A stretch of DNA of 64,000 nucleotides from Craterostigma plantagineum (lineage: Eukaryota > Streptophyta > Magnoliopsida > Lamiales > Linderniaceae), in NCBI GenBank assembly GCA_027422505.1, contig JAPQWV010000028.1:4678001-4742000 (forward strand), given 5' to 3'. The notes beneath the pieces are model-generated. The model searched no databases. It was not told the origin of the DNA and worked only from the letters and a program-made list of their open reading frames with translations. Shown here piece after piece: positions 57,939-64,000 of this stretch. Both the position numbers and the translations under genes were made by a program. The stretch's first letter is position 1; every line of letters begins with the position of its first letter.

Positions 57939-60056
57939 TGTAATACCCGTAAAATTTTAATACGAGATTTTGTTGTAATTAATTATGTAATTTCCTGAAT
58001 TAGGAAGTTTGATAAAGAAATTTAAATATGGGACGAAAATATAAACTGTGGTAATTTTTAATTATTTTCTTTGGAACTTAATATAGGAATTAACCAAAAT
58101 TATAAGAATAATACCAATTAGATTTGGGCCATAGTTGAATTACTTAAATGGGTATTAAGGCCCAAATGTTTTAAGAAAGGAGCCATGTTAATACGTTATT
58201 TTAGGCTTAGGAAAAATGAAGATCAACACCTAGTCTAATCACACGAATTTCTAAGAAAAATTACTCATGTATATCAAGTATATCTATTAGTAGAAAACCA
58301 TTAGAAGATAACAATAACAAAGAAGAATCAATCGAGCCAGAGTTGAAAGGAAAAGAAAACCTCGACAAACAAATCAGAATTTCAAGTAAAAAAGGTGAGA
58401 ATTCTATTTACAACTTGCAAACCTTCCATATTTAAACTAGTTTATGTATATTTTACGGAAATTGGGGGACTAGATGAGTGTAGTACTACATAAATGTATT
58501 TAGGAACTCAAATTTTTGAGTGTGGTTCACGTTCATATTTTTATAAGTGTTATAAAGTTATATAAGAGCTTTATGATTTCAAAAGCATGAGTTCGTATAA
58601 ACGTGATTGAGGGTGTACTGTTCGCAAGGGAAATAAAATTTTCAGCGTTACAAACACGTATAGAAAACCCTAATCTGCTGTTCAAACTCATATGTATTTT
58701 GTGGTATGAATTTAATGATTTTCGAAACATGGAATATTAAGGATGAGATGAATTTTGATAGGTGCTTCATAAGGATTAGATGTCGATATATGATTAAATG
58801 CTTGTTTTGAATATATATGTCGATATATGTGTATACTAATTGAAGGAAGATGTCGAAAGATATCATAAAAAAAATCGAGATATGATCGTTCCTTTATAAG
58901 ATAGATTTCGAAGTGTATGATAAATAAATCTCGAGATTTAGTAACCTTATCACAAATGAATTTCGAGATGTTTTATAGAATTATTTCGAGACATACCACA
59001 GATAAAGTTTGAGAGGTGATAGATAAATCTCGAGGTGTTTCATGGAAGAAATTCGAGATGTATAAATAGGAGGATTTCGAGATATATAACTGATGGATGT
59101 CGAGATATGTGTAATAGAAAGAATTCGAGATTTGATAGTTCTTCACATGACAAGACTTCGAGATGTAAACCATAAAAAGATTTCGACATGAATGATCATT
59201 AGATCTCGAGATCCAATGATGTTTTCCTATATAGAATTTTAGATATACAGTAGAAAGAATTCGATATATTAGTGTCGACATTTGTAAGTTGTTGACATTT
59301 ATTAAAGATCTCGACATATTAGTAAGCTTTCGACATTAGTATGATTTCCATAAAAAAATCTCGAGAGGTGTTGATAATAATAATAGTAAAGAGCTCGACA
59401 TTGTATGGAAAAGATTTCGACACTGTTTAAATAGTTCGACACCTAACATAATTTTCAGTAGTTTAAAAGTGTTCTACACTTAATAAATTTTCGGTATTTT
59501 AGAATTTGCTATTTCTAGGGTTTTTAATATTTTAGGGTTTATTTATTTTAGGAATTTCATTATTTTTAGGTTTTCATAAATTTTAGGGTTTTGATAATTT
59601 TAGCATTTTCGAAACTTATATGACTTAGTGAATTTATTGATGTGAAAAATATTTTCAATATTCAGAGGATCGAAGCATAGGAAGTTTACCCGACTTCGTA
59701 ACTAATTTTATCAGGAGGACAGGTAGGTGAATCATTCATCTACGACACGTAAACGCTTACCTGCTATTATGTGATTACGTGATTTATGTGATTTACGTCT
59801 TTTACGTATATTTTATGTGACATCACGTTTCATGTGTATCACGTATATGCATGACATCGCACGACATGGTGAGGATAATGACCACATTAGTGGTGACACC
59901 TTAAGACTTAAGGTGTCGATTGAGCGGGGTAGAGTGTGCCGATTTTGGCAGTCAGACTCGTAGCGGAGTTGAGGTTGGACTCGCGGGGCACCTGACGGGA
60001 GACAGACGTGAGCGATCTGTCTATTCGGGCGTGAGCGACCCGAGGTGCAAACCGTC
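57939..60056 (+). repeat. 3' LTR of element D, truncated
   Basis: Matches 50543-52662 almost base for base, then stops after GCAAACCGTC at 60056 where LINE sequence begins. Differences seen: one substitution (CTACTCGG to CTATTCGG) and four one-base indels in short runs. About 586 bp of the LTR and the right-hand target duplication are missing. Confidence 0.92.
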
Positions 60057-61877
60057 TTACTGGGCATTCACAGTTACTGGGCCGGTGTTTTTCTTCTTCC
60101 CAAGGGTGTTATCCGAGCGATGGAAACTAGAATCCGAGCTTTCCTTTGGAGGGGTTCCAGAGCCAAAGTTGCTTGGGTAGATATCTGTACTCCACGGGAG
60201 GAAGGGGGACTTGGAATACGCTCTATTGAGTATGATAATAAGGCGCTGATGATGCGTCTCCTTTGGAGTCTTCTGAACACGGATGATACGTCAATTTGGG
60301 CTAACTGGATCCGTCGAACAAGACTGCACAATGCCTCGCTTTGGAGCCTTCGACCTACCTCCACGACCTCTTGGAGTTGGAAGAAACTCCTCAAAATCCG
60401 CCAGCTCTTTCGGCCACTTATTGAGTTTCGCATCGGTAATGGAGCTGATACTCGACTCTGGACTGACCCATGGCTGTTGATGGGTCCACTGGTCGATCGC
60501 TTCCCACGTGGCCCTATGGTTATGGGATTACCCCTTGACTCACGACTTAGCGCTGTCATCAACTCGGATGGATGGAATTGGCCAGAGCAAACTACGACAG
60601 AATTCATCGAGCTCGCCCCACTCCTACCGCCGGTTTGGACTAATGACATTGATCGGATTCGCTGGGTTGCTTCTGGGGACGGCCGATTCTCGACCCATTC
60701 TGCTAGGGAAAATATTAGGCTGAAGCGGCCACATGTCCCATGGCACACGCTCTTCGGAGGGCAGATCTCTATCCCGCGACATGAAACCATCCTCTGGCTT
60801 GCGATCAAGGACAGATTGGCGACGCGTGACAAACCTTGGGTGGCGGCGGCTGCTGGGAACACCACATGTCTTTTATGCGACGAAGATATTATGGAGACGA
60901 CGCAACACCTGTTCTTTGACTGTGCCTTTTCTCGAAACTGTCTTCGACTTTTACGCTCTCACTTGCGTTTTGGTTGGCCTTACAGGGACTGGTATGATGG
61001 GATATGTTGGGCTGCTTCTAGATGGCGCGGAAAGCACTTAGCTTGGATGGGACTTCGCCACGCACTTGCTTCGTTAATCTACCACTTATGGTTAGAACGC
61101 AACAAACGCTGGCACGATGGTAGAAGAAGACCCCCGGACCGTATCGTTGCTGATGTTGAGGCGACCCTCAGCGCTCGTCTATCCACACTTCCCAACAAGT
61201 ACTTGCTCCAGTTGAGCGCAATGCGTCGGCTATGGCGCATTGCTTGGTCTAGCTAGGGCGCTTCTCGTCTCGTCTTTCTCCTCTCTTCTCTCTGCTCTTC
61301 TACTCTTCTCTTGCTTTTTCTTCCACTTCTCCCCTCTCTCCTCCTGCGTCTGTTTTTTCTTTGTTCTTTCAGGTCTTGAGGCCGTCCACCTATCCCTGTG
61401 GGACCTTGACGTACTTGGGACCTTGACGTACTTGGACTTTCAGTTGGTGGCCTTGATGCCCTTGGGCGGAATGAAACAGGAGCGGATGCCTATGCGCCTC
61501 CCCCGACCGGACCTGCGGACGCAACTGGTGCACCCCTTTCCTCCGCGTGATACCTACCTCTGTGGACGTTTCCTCCTGCCGTGTGCTTTGCACCTTGCCT
61601 GCTGCCCTGCTGGCACTACATCTGGTGCCAGGATCCTGTTGCATGGTTGTGGATTGTGACACCTACCTTAGCCTCTGATCTGCTCTCCTTGTTATGTGTA
61701 GGCTTTGGTCTTGTTTGGGACCTTGTAGGTGTCTGGGCTGTTTCGGCTTTGCTGATGTGCTGTCTGGTCGGTAGATTGTTACCGTTTTTTTTTTTTTGCG
61801 TCGTGAGCGATATCATGTACGCTACCCATTGTACTCCTGTTTCTTGTTATTTAGTGAATATTCCCAAAAAAAAAAAA
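60057..61877 (+). pseudogene. L1-type LINE, 5'-truncated, with poly(A)
   Basis: The frame to 61256 encodes the C-terminal third of a LINE ORF2: LLGIHSYWAGVFLLPKG, then FLWRGSRAKVAWVDICTPRE, SWSWKKLLKIR, FRIGNGADTRLWTDPWLL, GDGRFSTHSARE and a zf-RVT zinc-binding region (CLLCDEDIMETTQHLFFDC). It ends RRLWRIAWSS-stop at 61254. A T/C-rich 3' UTR (61257-61865) with a small GGGACCTTGACGTACTT duplication follows, then a 12-A tail at 61866-61877. This ORF segment is open and undamaged, so the insertion is fairly young. The 5' two thirds are absent. The left junction is with D's LTR; the right is inside a hAT transposase gene. Confidence 0.88.
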
Positions 61878-62743
61878 CCCCTCGTGAACAATCAGATTCA
61901 AAATATGAGTACAACATCTTATATGAAAAAACTCGCCCTCACATAACAAATTGCCTTGCAACTGAAATCTTTCTTTAAGAATCTCGACCATTTTATCACT
62001 AGAAGCAGTATTATCCAATGTAATAGAAAAGATTTTTGAATCTATTCCCCAAGCTTTCAACACCTCATAAAGTTTCTGAGCTAAGAATTCCCCAGTATGA
62101 GCACCATCCAATTCAACAAATGCAAGCAACTTAGAATTCAACTTCCAACTCTCATCTACAAAATGAGCAGTCACAGTCATGTATCCTTGTACAGTAACAG
62201 CCGTCCAAGCATCTGAAGTGAGAGAAATACGTCCTCGAAGAGAAGCCAACAAATGTTTTCAGCTTTTCTTTTTCAGTAGCGTACACTTTCATGCAATCGC
62301 CTCTCACTGTTATTCTACTACTAGGCTTGAAATCAGGATTAAGAACTCTAAAGACATCATTGATTCCTTCATAATCAGCAAAAGAAAATGGAATATCATG
62401 CATTATAATTGCTTTGGACAATGCATCTCGAAATATCTTACCATCAAATTTCACTCTCTTCGCAGTTTGATTACCAAGCAAATCACCATCATGATACTTT
62501 GGATTTTTCAGACAATTTTTTAGCATGTCTTCCTAAATGAGAAGTTCCGGACTTGGATGCACAACTCATCATTTTCTTACAATACTTGCACCTACACATT
62601 TCTACTCCATCAATCGGACCAAGCCTATCAAAATGTTGCCATGCCTCAGATCTCACCCTTTTTTTACCTGATTGAGTGGAATCATTTGAACCCAATTCTT
62701 TAGCAGGAGCTGAAGCAAGAGACGAATGCAAACCCGATTCCAT
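61878..62743 (-). pseudogene. hAT transposase (BED zinc finger), N-terminal part
   Basis: The minus strand from ATG 62743: a BED zinc finger (RSEAWQHFDR, CRCKYCKKMMSCASKSGTSH, HLGRH) in residues 31-75. Then a frame change in an A6 run near 62520, a middle part with FRDALSKAIIMHDIPFSFAD and FRVLNPDFKPSSR, a second frame change near 62245, and the start of the catalytic core (ISLTSDAWTAVTVQGYMTV, then HFVDESWKL, SITLDNTASSD and HIRCCTHILNLIVHEG). These are typical of plant RICESLEEPER/ZBED-type transposases. The frame is cut at the LINE poly(A), so the rest of the core and the dimerisation region are gone. Confidence 0.85.
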
Positions 62744-63792
62744 ATTTCTGCCAGAAATTCAGCGTGACCTATGAAAAATATAATTTAGAAACCAAATGTT
62801 TATATGCAACAAACATAGAAAATCATGGTTCTCAACACACATGCTCATCAATAGAAATAAGCTATGGATGTAGTTATCAATAGAAATAAAACTTTGCTGC
62901 AGTCTCTTCTGTATATAGTCCCAGCTCATCGAAAATAAGCTGTGTTAATACCATACTCATTTCAGTCACTCACTAATTCGGCTATAGGAAAATCCCTTGA
63001 ATGTGATGAACAAACAAGCAAATACCAAGTCAAGACTTGGTTCTTATCGTTAGTTAGTTCTCAACTCTCATTATCAATTAAACATGGTATTATCATAATC
63101 AATTAAACATGGTATTATCATAACCTCAGACCAATACAAGGAACTAGTTGCATATATCAGAGTACGATAATGCCCGAATAGCAACGAATAAAAATGAAAA
63201 CGCCACAATGTCATTCTTAATCAACAAAAAAATAAGGGAAGCTTTAACGAAAACAGCAGAGGTTGAAGCACAAAGAAGAACAACATCACTGTAAACGAGC
63301 TAAGAAGCACAGTACTCACATCGATCATAACTGCTCTCTCTAAGCAAGGTAGAAAACGTTATCAGTCATTAGAAAAAAGGGGAGATCGGTTAAACGAGAT
63401 GTTAATTCGAACCTGGAGTAATTGAGCGTTGACGGGAAAGAGAGGTGATGATGAAGTGGACAAGGAACCCTAACAGAGAATCGATTCGGCTGATGTGCTC
63501 GGACTGATTCAAGCTACAGATGCAATGATCAGTTCGATGATGCTAATTACCGTGAATCGCACTGTAGTTCATGCTAATTTGGGGTTTTTAGAATTTGAAA
63601 TTGAGTATTACGTATTAAGTTCCACTGGGCTAATTTAGCCCAAACCCATCGGGTTTTTAGGCCCGAGACCAATAACCCGCCGGGCCTGGTGGGTCGGGCC
63701 AATAGGGCCGATATGATTTTGGGCTGCCCAAATATAGGCCCATATAAAGTTTTTTTCGGGCGGAGTGGGCTGGCCCGTGGGCTCACACCCTA
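61878..63792 (-). mobile_element. hAT transposon, 5' half
   Basis: Its left part is missing behind the LINE. At the right, the minus strand starts TTAGGGTGTGAGCCCACGGG at about 63793, a hAT-like terminus with subterminal GGGCC / GGCCC words. Between terminus and coding start (62744-63580) is a non-coding leader, possibly with an intron ending TTCTGGCAG before the ATG; this is inferred. No target duplication can be tested because one end is lost. Confidence 0.7.
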
Positions 63793-64000
63793 AATTTTCC
63801 GAAAGTAGTACACCTTAATATTTATTACAATCACCTCTATAATTTATACTAATTTCAGAAACTAGTACTGTCTAAGACCTTAGTCCTTAGGGGATATATT
63901 ATATATTGAAGATAGTCACAGTTCATAATTCGCCACTTAACACCCAGTTATAAACTAAATCTTCAAAGGCTAATATTTCTAAGTATAATGGGTATCGAAC
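63793..64000. other. Flank, nothing recognised
   Basis: AT-rich sequence right of the hAT terminus, with no ORF or repeat that I can name. Confidence 0.5.

Larger units (their letters stand above)
50543..60056 (+). mobile_element. Ty3/Gypsy chromovirus element D (Tekay/Del type)
   Basis: 5' LTR 50543-53246, tRNA-Met primer site, gag-pol 53408-57904 with a chromodomain, polypurine tract, and a 3' LTR cut off at 60056 after 2,118 of about 2,704 bp. The LTR copies are nearly identical, so the insertion is very recent. The gag-pol frame has only four or five small lesions. The chromodomain, long LTRs and the words around the polypurine tract (TTTCGGGGACGAAATTC) fit the Tekay lineage. Insertion was into LTR H (GTATC at 50538-50542); the matching right-hand duplication is missing. 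Confidence 0.92.

Noticed and set aside
63630..63793. A complete separate MITE at the right edge
   Set aside because: GGGCC-rich sequence ending in TAGGGTGTGAG fits the subterminal region of the adjacent hAT element, and no second inverted end or duplication was found nearby.

Overview
The window looks like intergenic heterochromatin from a flowering plant, probably a eudicot. I find no convincing intact host gene. Almost everything assignable is transposable-element DNA: Ty1/Copia elements of the SIRE type that carry an extra ORF, Ty3/Gypsy chromovirus LTRs of the Tekay type, L1-type LINE ends, a hAT transposon and two MITEs. Lineage names come from recognisable protein motifs and LTR signatures, not from a database search.

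Layout. 1-2532: the end of a Gypsy LTR inside the tail of a Copia element (copy F). 2533-7597: old degenerate repeats and a hAT MITE with a perfect 8-bp target duplication. 7598-41830: Copia element A on the minus strand, broken by a nested series of insertions. A solo LTR (16346-18017) and a LINE (18197-19940 plus 40788-40899) both sit in its integrase. Copia element B (19941-40787, plus strand) sits in that LINE, and the small non-autonomous element C (27515-33070) sits in B's RNase H. Three of these insertions have 5-bp target duplications (GTTCT, CTGTT, AATCC) that rejoin the interrupted sequence; the LINE has a short TCCAT repeat. 41831-44076: tail of a further SIRE-type element, E. 44077-50542: three Gypsy LTR fragments (G, I, H), a MULE-like MITE, a LINE scrap and about 1.5 kb of unassigned DNA. 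50543-60056: a young, nearly complete Gypsy/Tekay element (D) with 2.7-kb LTRs, gag-pol and a chromodomain. 60057-63792: a 5'-truncated LINE inserted in a decayed hAT transposase gene.

Relative ages. B's two LTRs differ at about 17 of 351 positions and C's at 4 of 334, both counted by eye. D's LTRs differ by about one substitution and a few one-base indels over 2.1 kb. This agrees with the nesting order.

Observations most worth following: (i) an extra ORF of about 1,130-1,200 codons downstream of pol in the Copia elements, with a conserved candidate splice acceptor directly before its ATG and a reading frame that runs through the polypurine tract and takes its stop codon from the LTR; (ii) arrays of RNA-like hairpins in the Gypsy LTRs that keep a constant loop while the stems change in a base-paired way; (iii) inverted repeats around the TATA box of the Copia LTRs; (iv) element C, a young non-autonomous element that keeps only a coiled-coil Gag fragment as an intact ORF.
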